Assembly (NCBI RefSeq): GCF_047663525.1
Contig: NC_092587.1
Coordinates: 36,447,001 to 36,511,000, forward strand
Length of the DNA: 64,000 nt
Direction: 5' to 3'
DNA from: Anas platyrhynchos
Taxonomy: Eukaryota; Chordata; Aves; Anseriformes; Anatidae
The position numbers and the translations under genes are program-made. Every line of letters begins with the position of its first letter. Positions within the stretch are counted from its first letter, which is position 1. Under the pieces are notes generated by a model that worked only from the letters and a program-made list of their open reading frames with translations, was not told the origin of the DNA and ran no database searches. Shown here one piece after another: positions 49,741 through 60,700 of this stretch.

Positions 49741-52700
49741 CCAGTATGAGGCATCTGCAACAACTCACTTTAAACCCAAGTCCTGCAAACTGAAGTGCAG
49801 ACGTTGTCAGCTTGTCAGGAAACTGTCAACAGCCTACGTGATATTTAGCAATTTGCTAATGAAGTCTTTATACTGTACAAACACACATTTTATACACAAC
49901 CATTTCCAAAAAACGTCAGAATTTAATTTCTTCAGTTCTGACAGTTACACTTGCAGTTCAAAACTTGTATCGTATTCCCCCTGCCTTTCCTAGCTCCACG
50001 AAAAACAGGTTGCACAGGTGGCATGGGAGGTAGGTGGCACAGTTACAGTAGTAGAAGTTGCAACAAAGCAATTTCACAATAGTGCAGTTAGACATGCACA
50101 CACAGAGAAAAAAATGTACAGAAAACCCCACCACTTATGCCAATGTCATTTCAGTTAGACTTTCAGCCTTCCATCAGTTGGATCAATTGCAACTTTTTCT
50201 CCCAGAATGACAAGCTAAAATCTTTCTCAATAAAGATCAACAAATTGTGATGTGATATAATTAGAGTGTTTAGAGGTAGACAGCTTACTCAGAAAATCCA
50301 TGTAAGGGCTTTTAAAATAAGTATTTATGCCAAAATTTATCATGTTCAAATTGAAAAGAAACAAGAACTAGGTTTTCATCAACTGATCAAACAGAACGTT
50401 TCAGATTCAGCAACGTAAGCTGAATACTCAACAATTTAAAAAAAATGGCATTCGTGTTCACATATAGATGGGTGAACAGCTACTTAGAGGAGATCTAAAG
50501 CAAATTCCAAATCCAAAACTGCAGTAGCAGCAAGGAGCATATGCCGAAATGCTAGAAGGTAAAATTTCCGTGCTGCGTTTGTCACGTAACCTGACCTCTG
50601 AGGTTACATCCATGCTGTACACTTAGCCAGAGCACTGCTGTCTGTCCACAAGTGAGCCTTAGCCTGGATTACAGATCCCAGGCAGCCAGGCCCTCCAAAC
50701 CTGTCTGGCCCACAGAGAGGTCTGCCTCACCAGAGAGCTGGGGTGTCAGTCTGAGTACATGGAAGTATGCGGTACTAGGCTAGGAGCTGCCTTCCAGTAA
50801 AGACTAGGGTTTATTCCTTTCTTATCCTCTGCTTCAGTTCAAAAATCAAACAGGATGTCTTAAAATATCTGTAGTTTAAGTGAACCTGTTTGACTTTATC
50901 CTCGACACCATGAAGGAAATACCTCACACAGGCAGTATTGTTTCAGCTGGTAGGAAGCAACTGCTAAATAAAAGATGACTGCGGGGTCTGCTGTCTCTCA
51001 TTTGAGACTCAAATCCCTAATCTGGTCACAAAAGTAGTAGACTAATACATTTGTGCAACAAAGCTCAGGGCTAGGTCATAAAAGCAGAAATCTAAAAAGC
51101 ATTCAGTTGAGCAGATCATTTTCTCTTTCAGAGGAAAGAGCAGAGGCAGAACTGGAACAACTCCAGAGAGGAGAGCATAAGGCAAGTACAGCAGTGGCGG
51201 GATTGATTAAGATGAGAGACAGAGTATGGCTGTGCACCTAGAGAAAGAAAATAAACCAACTCTGAAGTCGTACGTTTAATGGAAGTACTTTGTCAGTTTG
51301 ATTATCTCCACTCAGGAAAAGCAGTCTGCTTTCCCACCAGCCACTGCTTGAAAGTAACCCGATTTACAAACAAGCATGTCAGAAATAGCACTGTGCTTAC
51401 TCTATAGAAAAAAAAATTGTTAGCACTTAAACCTAAAAAACTCCCCTCCACAACTCCCCAAAGCACTGCACACATTAAGCAGAATAGAGCCAACAGCATT
51501 AAAATGGTAATGAAACACAAAGTGACAGCTCTTTCCATTTTCCAGATAAAAATAATGATGAATCTAATGAACGTTTTCCTCCATATTAATCAAATTTAAA
51601 ATAGTACTAATGTAAATGTTAGAATATTTGATAATGAAATCTAGACCCTAGTATCTAATAAAGCAAAGAACCGAATAAAGAGCAGCATCTATTTTTTTTG
51701 CAGAGATATTATCAACTTCATGGAAGTATTTCAAAAATACAAATGTAAGTTGTTAAAGGATTGTAATTTGTACACTTTGATCTATGCATCTTACTGAGAC
51801 TTGTTAGCTGTCAGTGTATGTGCAAACAGATGATATACTGGTATGTCCTGCAACATCTTTGTAGTTCTTTGCTTCACCTGAGCATAAGACGAGCAATTTC
51901 CCTCAACACTTAACAATCATAATAAAAACGAAACAAAATACGGTTGATTTTTTCCAGAAAAACTGACTTTTCAGGCTGAGTAGTTCTTAATGGACTTTAG
52001 TACAGAATACCAGTGGAACTACTTTTAAAAGGCTAAATCCTACTTCCCATGTCCAAGTAATCACACATCACAATTTCTGGGCAATTACAGAACGTGGATC
52101 CCACCTTGGATGACGTTGTACAAAGGTTATGCTCTGCATCAATGCAGGGTACTTCAACAGGCAATACACAGCAAGACTGGTACTGTAATTACTTCCATCC
52201 TTGAAATGAGAGACATTTTAAAAACACGGGCTTTCTGGGCAACTAATTCTTGCATCTGTCATCACATGTTATTGCCAAGTAATATGCAACCAACTGTAGC
52301 TAATGACATATAAATGGCATCTGTTACGCAATCCTGCAATATTTTATTCTATGCCCACATTGTAAAGCATGATAGATTACTGCCATTTTAAGAGAAATAT
52401 AAAGCTACTGAAAATACATGCAGAAAAATAAATCCTCATTTACTTTAATAAAACTTGGAAAATGTTTTAGATCTTCTTCCTCAGTCTGTGCGTTTGCATT
52501 CACTCAGATTAACGAGAAACGAATCAAACAGTTTTACTTTCAATTACTTAGCTCCTACTGTATTTCAGTTGCATAGTGAAAAACTTTGTTTCAACAACTT
52601 TCTCTTTGTGATTTTTTAAAAAAATGTCATGCCAACACTTTGTCTTGATTTTTACTTTAAAAAGAAAGTTTCATGAAGCTTTGGTGTTGACTTCAGTGTG

Positions 52701-52928
52701 TAATCTCTTTTAAGTTACATATTAAGAGGCTGTTTTCATTGATCACCAGATGTTTAAAGCAACACAGATCAGCATGACAGAAGTTATTCTACAGAACTTA
52801 AAGGATACAGTGAGCTTACAGAATTCTTTGGTAAAATTTACTAATAGAAAAAATTACATTGACAACAGTTCAAGACCATTTACAGCTTTTTTTTTTTTTT
52901 TATAGCATCCATAAAATAAAAGATGACA
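49741..52928. other. Intergenic segment downstream of LLPH
   Basis: AT-rich, with no gene or transposon recognised. If LLPH uses distal poly(A) sites, its 3' UTR could reach into the right-hand part. Confidence 0.6.
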
Positions 52929-52949
52929 CCCACCCCCTCCCCCCTCCCC
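52929..52949 (-). promoter_or_regulatory. G-quadruplex / MAZ-like G-rich tract downstream of LLPH
   Basis: On the minus (transcript) strand the bases read four G-runs of 4, 6, 5 and 3 separated by single bases A, A and T. This is an ideal parallel G-quadruplex pattern and contains G5AG5, the MAZ element known to pause RNA polymerase II between close genes. It is about 210 nt after the stop codon and about 160 nt after the first poly(A) signal. Confidence 0.6.
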
Positions 52950-53108
52950 AAGAAAACATATAACCAAACATTAAGTCTATTCAAAGGCACTTGCTTTTTG
53001 CATTGCTTTCATCATTTGCAGGCCCAGCAGTCTCTTCAAAGGTTCATGCAACAAAATAAATCATACTCGGTGGCCAAATACAGAAGCATCGTGTACTTGT
53101 TTAGGATA

Positions 53109-53114
53109 TTTATT
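53109..53114 (-). terminator. LLPH: Candidate poly(A) signal of LLPH
   Basis: AATAAA on the minus strand, 43 nt after the LLPH stop codon, would give a very short 3' UTR. Other weaker candidates occur further downstream in AT-rich DNA (for example near 52341), so longer transcripts are possible. Confidence 0.45.
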
Positions 53115-53156
53115 ATGGAAAGTAAAATACTCATGATCTTACAAAGTTCTTCAAGT

Positions 53157-56100
53157 CTACCGGGCTCGGCCTTTGGCCAACTTTGATTTCTTTTTCTCTT
53201 TTAAGCGCTGTGCCCTAAGCTTCTTTTTCTGCCTGGAATGCATCCATACTGGGTACTGTCCATGCTCATCTAGGAAAGTTTTTTTGTTTCGTTTATTACC
53301 TATGTCCATTTTGCAGTCATCTGGAAAAGAAAGGAATTTATAGTGAGTAAAATACATGAATCAGTTTCATAGAAGCGATTTTGTTACTAGATTCACAAAC
53401 ATGATAAAAAGATCTCTATACACAACAGTATTTGTGGACAGAGAGATGAAGGCTTTGTACATTGAAAGTGGTTTCCAAGCCAATACAACAGCAACCCAAG
53501 AATTTCAACAGCTGATAGTAAATATGAAGAATTTTCCCTAAAGGCCTATGTCTGGGCAAAGCACCTTATTCTTTAGTCTGCCATCTGTTCCAACACTGTG
53601 TCTAAAAACATTGTGTGTGGTCTCCATCAAAAGCTGCAAGCATACAGGAAGCCATAGGCTTACTGAAACATATGTACAATTAAACACTTTTTATGATGTA
53701 ATGTTTAAGATGTAAGAAAGTTCTAAATGTTAAATTGAGTGGAAGATGAAGACAGGTAAAGAGAAGAATAAAGAGAAAAATCTCTGAGAAATGTGGTGAA
53801 GGTATAACGTATGAGCCAGCAATGATACATTTGCCTCAAAAAGTGAGCATAGGATTAAGTTCAATACAATTAAGAGGCAGAGAGGACTAATCTCTAGGAT
53901 CAGGAAGACTGCCTGTGACGTGGTCACTCCTAAGAACAGCACCCTCACCTAGCTAACACCGCAAGAACTGGCTGTTTTAGGGAGACAAGGCTACAAGGAG
54001 GGGACGGGGGGCAAACTTATTACTGCCTGCAAAGGGTGAGCAAGCCAGAAAGTCCCAGCTCCAGAGAAGTCCTGAGACATCAGAGAAACACAAGGGCTTC
54101 TGAACACTGCTGCTCTGAAAATGCCACGGAAGAGCTGCTCTGTCCCAGCTCAAAGCTCCAGATGTTGGGAGCAAGAGCTAAAACATGGAGGAAAGGAAGG
54201 TTCTGAAGAATGCAGAACCAAACAAACTATTAGTTGGCAGTTCAGGTGGTGCTCATATAAACTGCTGCATCAGATGGCGGTTCAGGTGTGATGCTACAGC
54301 ATCAGGTTTTTTCTTCTAGTAATAACATGCAAAAGAATGGATTCATAGCACCAAGCAGCACAGCACAAGTCATACCTTGCAAAAATCTGCTGAAGAAATA
54401 AGCCAGCGCTATTTGATGGCCAAGCTTCCCAAACAGAGCAACAATCAGAGCAAAATAACAGCACAAAGTTACAAACTAGGTTGCATACACACTGGTTTCT
54501 ATGAAATCACTTTGCTTTCAACCAATTCATTTGTAATTTTACCTGTAATTAGGGTACCGTTCATGGATTTCTTTTAAAGTTAATCCACCCCTAAATACAA
54601 AACAGATAAAGGAAAAACATAGAACACAACTCTACTTAAGTTTCTTCTCTGGATTCCTGTTCTGTCATACTATTAAGGTTAATCTGTGACATGAACGGGC
54701 TTGTAACTGCAAAATGGCACTTCCATAATAAATGTCTGCTGCAACATTAACTAAATGAAGAAATACTCCTGGACAGAGTATTGGTTGTTTATGTAATGTG
54801 ACATTTTCGTCACTTTGCAATCCCAAGGATGCTGTAGGAATCAGTAAGAGGAGGAAAGTTACTGAACAGTAAAGTGGTCTGAGGATGTAAAGAAAACTTA
54901 CCAAAAAGATTAAAAAGAGAAAAGATAAAGAAAAGGACAAAGAAAAAAAAAAAACAAAAAACTATAAAAACAGTTAATTGCAGCAGACTCAATGGGTATG
55001 ATTATGTTGAAAAATCTGTGCATGCCCATAAAGTTTTAAGAACATCTACAAAACTGCTTTTGACTGAAGGCTAGCCAGACCTTCCATTATTTTTTCCTAA
55101 CAAAAAAAACTGGGGGAAAAAATATTTTGTAGTATGTTGTGAGAAATACCTTAAGGTAACACAGGAGGATATCCCTAATACATCTACATACTTTCTAAGC
55201 CTGGAAAATAATTCACCTGTTGCTTATCTATGGGAAGTTTAAATTCTAGATTAAACCTTACACTTCGGTCCTTCATAACATTTTGCAAAAACGTGAATTT
55301 CTTAGTGTCCATAAACAGTTTGTGCTGAAGAGTCCTCTCGAAGATAGCATTATTTTCACAAAACTTACAGCTAACTATTTCTGAGGCTGCTACCTCTCTG
55401 CAGATGCTGTGTGAAATTAGCCACTGCATATAAAAGTTGCCAGCAGATTCGGAAGGGGGTGCAGGAATGACATAACCAGGCACTTGATTCAGAAACTAGG
55501 TTTAAGACAGCAATGTTTCCTGCAGCTTCAGCACCAGCGAGCTGATGACATTCCAAATCATTTTGAAAATTCAATCCTAACCATTGTAAGGAACAACTTT
55601 TACAGCTGGTTTACAGGACAAATGAGAACCACAGAAAAAAACTACAAATCATACTAGATTCTACCCTTAACCAGGTAATTATGTTTTATACAGCCTCCAT
55701 TTCCATTTGTAACAGTTTATAGGCTCTGCTGTTCAAATTCGTGATCTTTCTCTGTCTTTCCTAATCCCTGAAGCACTGACAAAACTGCCTGTGTGACTGA
55801 CAGTCATAACTACTATTATTTCAAATCCCTACTGTGCTGTCTCAAGAGACTTCTGCATCCCACATAAAAAGCTTATATTGGCAACTTCGTAACAGCTTAC
55901 ACAGCATAAACTGGAAAAGAAAAAAGGGCTATGATTTAGTCTGGAGTGCAGTTTTGGAAAGAGGTTGTGTCTTTCTGACTCCTGTCCAAGACACAGCTAC
56001 TTAAAACCTTTGTTTCCATTTCCTGAATTATTTAAAGATTACATCCTTTTCAAGGAATGGACAGGAAGATGGAATTACCTGTAGGTGGCTAATGTCACGC

Positions 56101-56881
56101 ACTCCTGCACCACGTGTAATGTATTACCAGCATTAAAAAAACAGGGTCCTTGTTACCCATACCAGGGCACAATATATTTAAAACTAATAAATCACTACTT
56201 ATGGTAAGGTATCTACAAAATAGTTCTAGCTCCAGCTTTATATGTTTTTTTTAACATCCTTAAACTGCAAAGGAAGTTATGTCCTATCTCGAGCTTAACA
56301 GCAAAGATGATGCTGTGATTGGAATAAACTGCCAAGGAATCCTTGCTTGCTTAATGCTTTTGCAAAGGGATCTCTCTGAAGAACTTTAAATTAAATCAGA
56401 TGCTATTAAGCCAGCTCCACAAGCGACTAGATGCAATGCAGAAAGAAGCTAACGTTGCCAATGAGCAGATCCATTGACTTAATAGCGAATTTAGGCTTTG
56501 GAGGAGAGAGATTTGGCTTTCCAGGCCGAGAACTCCGAGCAGAACTGATGACGGCGGTGGAAAGCAGAGGAGTAGCAGCAGAAAGCTCCCGGTACATCAG
56601 GCTGCTTGCAGGATACCAGCAGGCGGGGCAGGAAGGGGGAAGGAGGGCGGCTGTGGAGGCCGGGCCGTGCCCGTGCCGCGTGTCCCGGTCCCCGTCTCAC
56701 CCTGCTGCTGGCGGAGCTCGGCGGGGGGCAGCACGGCCGCCACCTCCTTCACCTCCTCCATCACGGCGTCGGCGTCGGCCCGCAGGAGGCTCTTCAGCCT
56801 CTCCAGCTCCTTGGGCGCGTTCTTCTTCCTCTTCTCCGCCCGCATCTTCCTCCGCCACTTGCTCCGCAGGCTCTTCGCCAT
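53157..56881 (-). CDS. LLPH: LLPH, LLP homolog (nucleolar 60S assembly / long-term synaptic facilitation factor)
   Basis: Small, highly basic nuclear/nucleolar protein, related to Aplysia LAPS18-like protein and associated in human cells with pre-60S ribosomal particles (family knowledge). Two coding exons: 56881-56701 (60 codons plus 1 nt; Kozak context GCCATGG) and 53320-53157 (stop TAG 53159-53157), joined by a GTGAGA...TTTTCCAG intron. The split codon becomes Asp, and the product is 114 aa. The N-terminus starts [20 protein letters not shown] and continues [13 protein letters not shown], nearly as in mammals. The second exon carries [18 protein letters not shown], the most conserved block, then a Lys/Arg-rich tail that should act as nucleolar signal and RNA contact. 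Human LLPH is about 129 aa; the difference is in the central linker just before the exon junction and in the tail. The first coding exon lies in a CpG island, the second in AT-rich DNA. It follows TMBIM4 on the same strand. Confidence 0.96.
53321..56700 (-). other. LLPH: LLPH intron 2
   Basis: A 3.4-kb intron separating the two coding exons (donor GTGAGA at 56700, acceptor TTTTCCAG ending at 53321). It holds an A-rich purine-biased patch at about 54900-54960. I see no exon, RNA gene or recognisable transposon, and the exon phases leave no gap that demands a further exon. Confidence 0.85.
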
Positions 56882-56883
56882 GG

Positions 56884-56995
56884 CTGAGGGGAGGGAAGAG
56901 GGCGCCGTTAGCGCCCCGCTGCCGCCCCCCCACCCCCCACCAACGGCCGTAACGGTCCCAACGGCCGCCCCCTCCCCCCCCCCCCCACCGCTCAC
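56884..56995 (-). other. LLPH: LLPH intron 1 (112 bp, very GC-rich)
   Basis: Donor GTGAGC at 56995 and acceptor CCCTCAG ending at 56884, two bases before the start codon. It contains a run of 13 C on the plus strand (56974-56986), which is G13 in the transcript, followed by further G-runs. Confidence 0.7.
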
Positions 56996-57045
56996 CTCAG
57001 CCGCGCACGAGGCCGCTGCCCACCCTCGCGCTAGGCCGCTCCCGC
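56996..57045 (-). other. LLPH: LLPH non-coding exon 1 (5' end approximate)
   Basis: The donor CTGAG|GTGAG at 56996/56995 is strong, and it pairs with the acceptor just before the start codon. No ATG occurs in the segment. The 5' limit is a guess: the promoter has no TATA box and the transcription start cannot be read from sequence. Confidence 0.5.
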
Positions 57046-57120
57046 CGACTGCGCAGGCGCGGGGCGGGGCGCCCCGGAGGAGCATCACGTGGACCTCCCC
57101 CCCGCGGGTGCTCCCGTAAG
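56997..57120 (-). promoter_or_regulatory. LLPH: LLPH CpG-island promoter with NRF1-like, GC-box and E-box sites
   Basis: TATA-less GC-rich region directly upstream of LLPH exon 1. Visible motifs: TGCGCAGGCGC at 57050-57060 (NRF1/alpha-Pal type), GGGGCGGGGC at 57061-57070 (SP1 GC box) and CACGTG at 57086-57091 (MYC/USF E-box). This set is typical of housekeeping ribosome-biogenesis promoters. Factor occupancy is inferred from motif alone. Confidence 0.65.
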
Positions 57121-57149
57121 TCTCCGAGCGCAGGGGCACCACAAAAAGC

Positions 57150-57771
57150 AGGCTGCGGGCTGCCGAGTTTATTGGGGAACGGACACAAAGCGCCAGCGGC
57201 TGCCTTCAAATGGCCCCAAACACGCAAAGACAAGCAATAAATAATCCTTAATACACCACGAACCCCTTCGTCTTCATCCCCCGCCAGCTCGTGTAACAAT
57301 CTGACAGAACATTCCCCCCACGGCCAGCCCACCCCTCCACCACACAAAAACCAGAACAAGTTTTAACTTAACAACACATTGCACACCCATAAACTGGGGC
57401 TGCCTGTATGCTTTCCACTTGTGATCCCAAAAGCAAACATTCCCAGCAGCTACACAACAGCAGACAGAGGCATTCTAACAGCGTCCTCTGGAACAATCAG
57501 AAATTGGCAAACAACTCAATAACGAATTACACTGAGTGCAAATTAAGTAATTTAAAAAGTGACTGAAACAGCTACACCACGTTAACTAAATAAAATACAT
57601 GTTCTAGACAAGAACTTCAGCAACATGGAAAGCCCTGCCCCCCGAAAAAGAGGGATCAATACTCATGGAATGACAGAGCGACAGAGATTCAGTCTCTTTG
57701 TAGATCATCCAAGCCAACGCTATTTAGGTACTGAACTTCATACGTGTGATTATCAACCTCGCTGCTTCTGA
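57150..57771 (-). other. TMBIM4: TMBIM4 3' UTR
   Basis: The sequence after the TMBIM4 stop codon has no further coding match. On the minus strand it runs to the first good poly(A) signal at 57173-57168, giving a 3' UTR of about 0.6 kb. The end is inferred from the signal, not observed. An AATAAA also overlaps the last codons at 57783-57778, but it is unlikely to be the main site. Confidence 0.7.
57168..57173 (-). terminator. TMBIM4: Poly(A) signal of TMBIM4
   Basis: AATAAA on the minus strand. About 20-35 nt further along the transcript (57150-57135) is a U/GU-rich run, TTTTTGTGGTG, as expected for a CstF-bound downstream element. Cleavage is therefore expected near 57150. That places the TMBIM4 end right at the edge of the LLPH promoter. 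Confidence 0.7.
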
Positions 57772-60700
57772 TTATTTTTTATTAAATGCCTCCAGTAAAC
57801 GCAGCAGGTGTAGGAACAGATTGATGATGTCCAAGTAGAGATTGATCGCAGCCAGTATGTACTCTTCGGGGGATAATTTGTGCATCAGCAAATGAGTGTC
57901 GTAAATTATAAATCCACAGAAGAGAAGTGCTCCGGCAGCAGCAAACACCAACTCTATCGTCTCACTGTAGAAAAACAGCTGGAGGCAAATGAAAGAGAAA
58001 AAAAATGTAAATTTAATTTTCTTCTTAATATTAAAATCTCTGCACAAAGAGATGCTGTAACGTAAAACATGGATACCTACTGCCTTTTTACTGCTTTATA
58101 CATACAAATACAATACTACAACGACTCTTCAACATTCTTATTGCATGTACATCCCAGTCATACAATCTCTTAACTAAGAAAAAAGTGTCTTCTCTTAAGA
58201 GAAAACAAGCTCTGGTCTCCAAAACAGTAACACCAGAAGACAAACTAAACAAAAAAATATCTGATGAAAACAGAAGTCTCCTCCCCATTCTGTCAGACAA
58301 GTAGTGCACCTCAGCTGACAGCACTCTTGTCAGTCAGTTCAGACACCACTATCACACTAGCAAGAACAGCATCCAACAAAAATCTGAACTGGAAATGAAT
58401 GGTTAAAAGATTACAAACATAATCTACAACAGTAATGGACCCAGGCAGGACTTTTTTTTATTAGGATATTTCAGAGTATTCAAAATGTTTTAGTTGGATT
58501 CGAAGTTAATACACAATTTACATGAAAAAATATGTTTTGACCTTGAACGTCAGGTATCTTACCCTCAAGAAACCTGAGAAGATTAAAATCCACAAGCAAG
58601 CGAAGAGCCTGAAAAAAATAATAAAATAAAAATTAAGCTGTGAGTGCTAACAGTTTCTTTTCTTTTAAATTTACTTAAAGTCTCTAAATCTCTCTTTGTA
58701 TAAAACCTCCCCACAATACACTCAGTAAATAAACATCATAGTTCTTAGATACCAACTGTTTGCTGGCATCAACGGTAAAATTTGCTTTTATAGAGCTGTC
58801 AAAAGTTACATCCTAAATTTACTGTTATATTTGAAACAGCTCAGTCTCACTGAAAAATCCAGATAAACTAGTGTAATATGGTTATAAGAATCATTATCGC
58901 AATAAGGAGCGCTATGCTGAAAATAATTTCTTACCAAGAGAGCAGAACTGCATAAAATCAGTAACTTAAAATAAACAATGCCCTCACCATTCACTTGCAG
59001 CGGGTTAGCTTCTATTGACCTGTATTCATTGTTATATCTGCAAAGCTTGCTTTAAAAATTAAAAAAAAATAGCTTAACAAAACAAAAGTCATAGATAAGA
59101 CAACATACCCCGCTCCGAATTTGCTGAAGTCTCTCTTCGACTGCAAGGTATATGCAGTCAGTCCAAGAAATACAGCAGTAGTGAGAATAAAGGCTTGCAA
59201 GACGATGGACACATCGTAGAAACTCACTATAAACCGAAAAAGCAAACTGTCACTTAAAGAACACTATCCCATGTATTTGCTCAGTTACCTGTTGTGGAAA
59301 TTAGATTTAAATGTTCACAGACAAGAAAAAATTTGAGTTGTTAGCAAAAAAGGCAAATTATGCCTGAACTTGTCTTTGCACTTCAAGATCACAATCATAT
59401 ATTACACAGACCTTTGGACTAAGTTTGACGTTTATGGAATATTTGTAGCTTCTTAAATAGAGATAAGAACAGATCTTCCATACTCACAGAAAAAAAAAAA
59501 AAAAGAGGAAAAAATAAAAAGTGAGCTATTTTATGCCTTGATGTGTTAGAACTTTTTGATTAGGGTGCAGGAAGGAAAATATAAGTGGGTGGAGCCTTTT
59601 TTCTACCTGACTTCCTCTTTAACCTCATTTCCACAAATGACTTTTTTTGGACTTTTGTTTTTGTTTTGTCTGCAGGAGACCTGAAACCACACTGAAGAGG
59701 TTTCAGCTTACGATGGAAGCTATGGTGCAAGGTGATAGCACAACTTCTCTGCATACCACCCTGAGAACAAAGTACAAAACTCCCCAAACTCAAAGCAGTT
59801 CCCTCAGAGGACGAAGGAGGAGATGAGGACATTTTACTTGCAGATCAGCTCTGCTGAGAGGTGCCTTCCAGGAATGAGCACTGCTAGCTGTTCCAAAAGA
59901 ATGGATGGCACAGCTCACTTCAGGTTTATACAATTTCACTCCTGGACAAGACTCCAGCTTCCTCTCTTGATTCCCCACGTTTTTACTAAACTCATTATCA
60001 TTCGGAATTGTTAATCATCTTAATAACTCATTTAGGAATCTCAGATGGCAATTAGTAAAACATATTGGATTCATTATTCAATTCATTTAAGGAACCAGAA
60101 AATAGGTTGGCTATCATTTACCTGTAATAGCAACTGTCAGTGCTTCCAGCAGGGTCTACAAAAAGTAAAAACAAATAATCACAATGATAAAAAAAACAAA
60201 ACACTTGGAGACTTCACATGTAATAAGATCCATTATGTAACGTAAACCCCATATGTGTTACGTTAGCTCTCCAGTTAAATTTTTATACATTATAACGTGC
60301 TTAATTTCCACCAAGAAAATGGCAATCGTTCTGTCATCGTGTGTTGGACGTTGCTGTGATACATAAAAATAACGCAACATAAAGTGAAAATGAATGACAG
60401 ACAGCCACTACAGAAAACTGCCATTTAGGTCTTCTACTCAGAGAACACAGTGATCTTATCACAGTTCTTACAAACAGCTCAACAGGGCTGTAACATTTCT
60501 CAGACCTGCTATTAGAAATGATCTGTTTCCAGCTTTCTGTACACTTTTCAATATTTGAAATACTTTCACTGAACACTCTTAATATCTTATTAGACAGCTA
60601 AGTGTCTGTGTCAACTTATTCCTCTCCCCAGTCTGCCACTCATAAAGCTAAGATAAAATCAAATGTACTATTGATGTCTGGGTCAAAAAAAAGGTAATAT

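Larger units (their letters stand above)
56640..57130. promoter_or_regulatory. CpG island over the LLPH start
   Basis: This is the most GC- and CpG-rich stretch in the window. It covers the LLPH promoter, exon 1, intron 1 and first coding exon, and drops sharply to AT-rich sequence on both sides. Confidence 0.85.

Noticed and set aside
1-53000. HMGA2 terminal exons or 3' UTR
   Set aside because: I looked for the short acidic C-terminal exon and clustered CTACCTCA let-7 sites and found neither, so HMGA2 must end to the left of the window.
56597-57142. 181-codon frame reading through the LLPH start region with an upstream Met
   Set aside because: Only the part from 56881 to 56701 is LLPH coding. 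The rest crosses intron 1 and intron 2, whose GT-AG borders are clear, so the longer frame is incidental.
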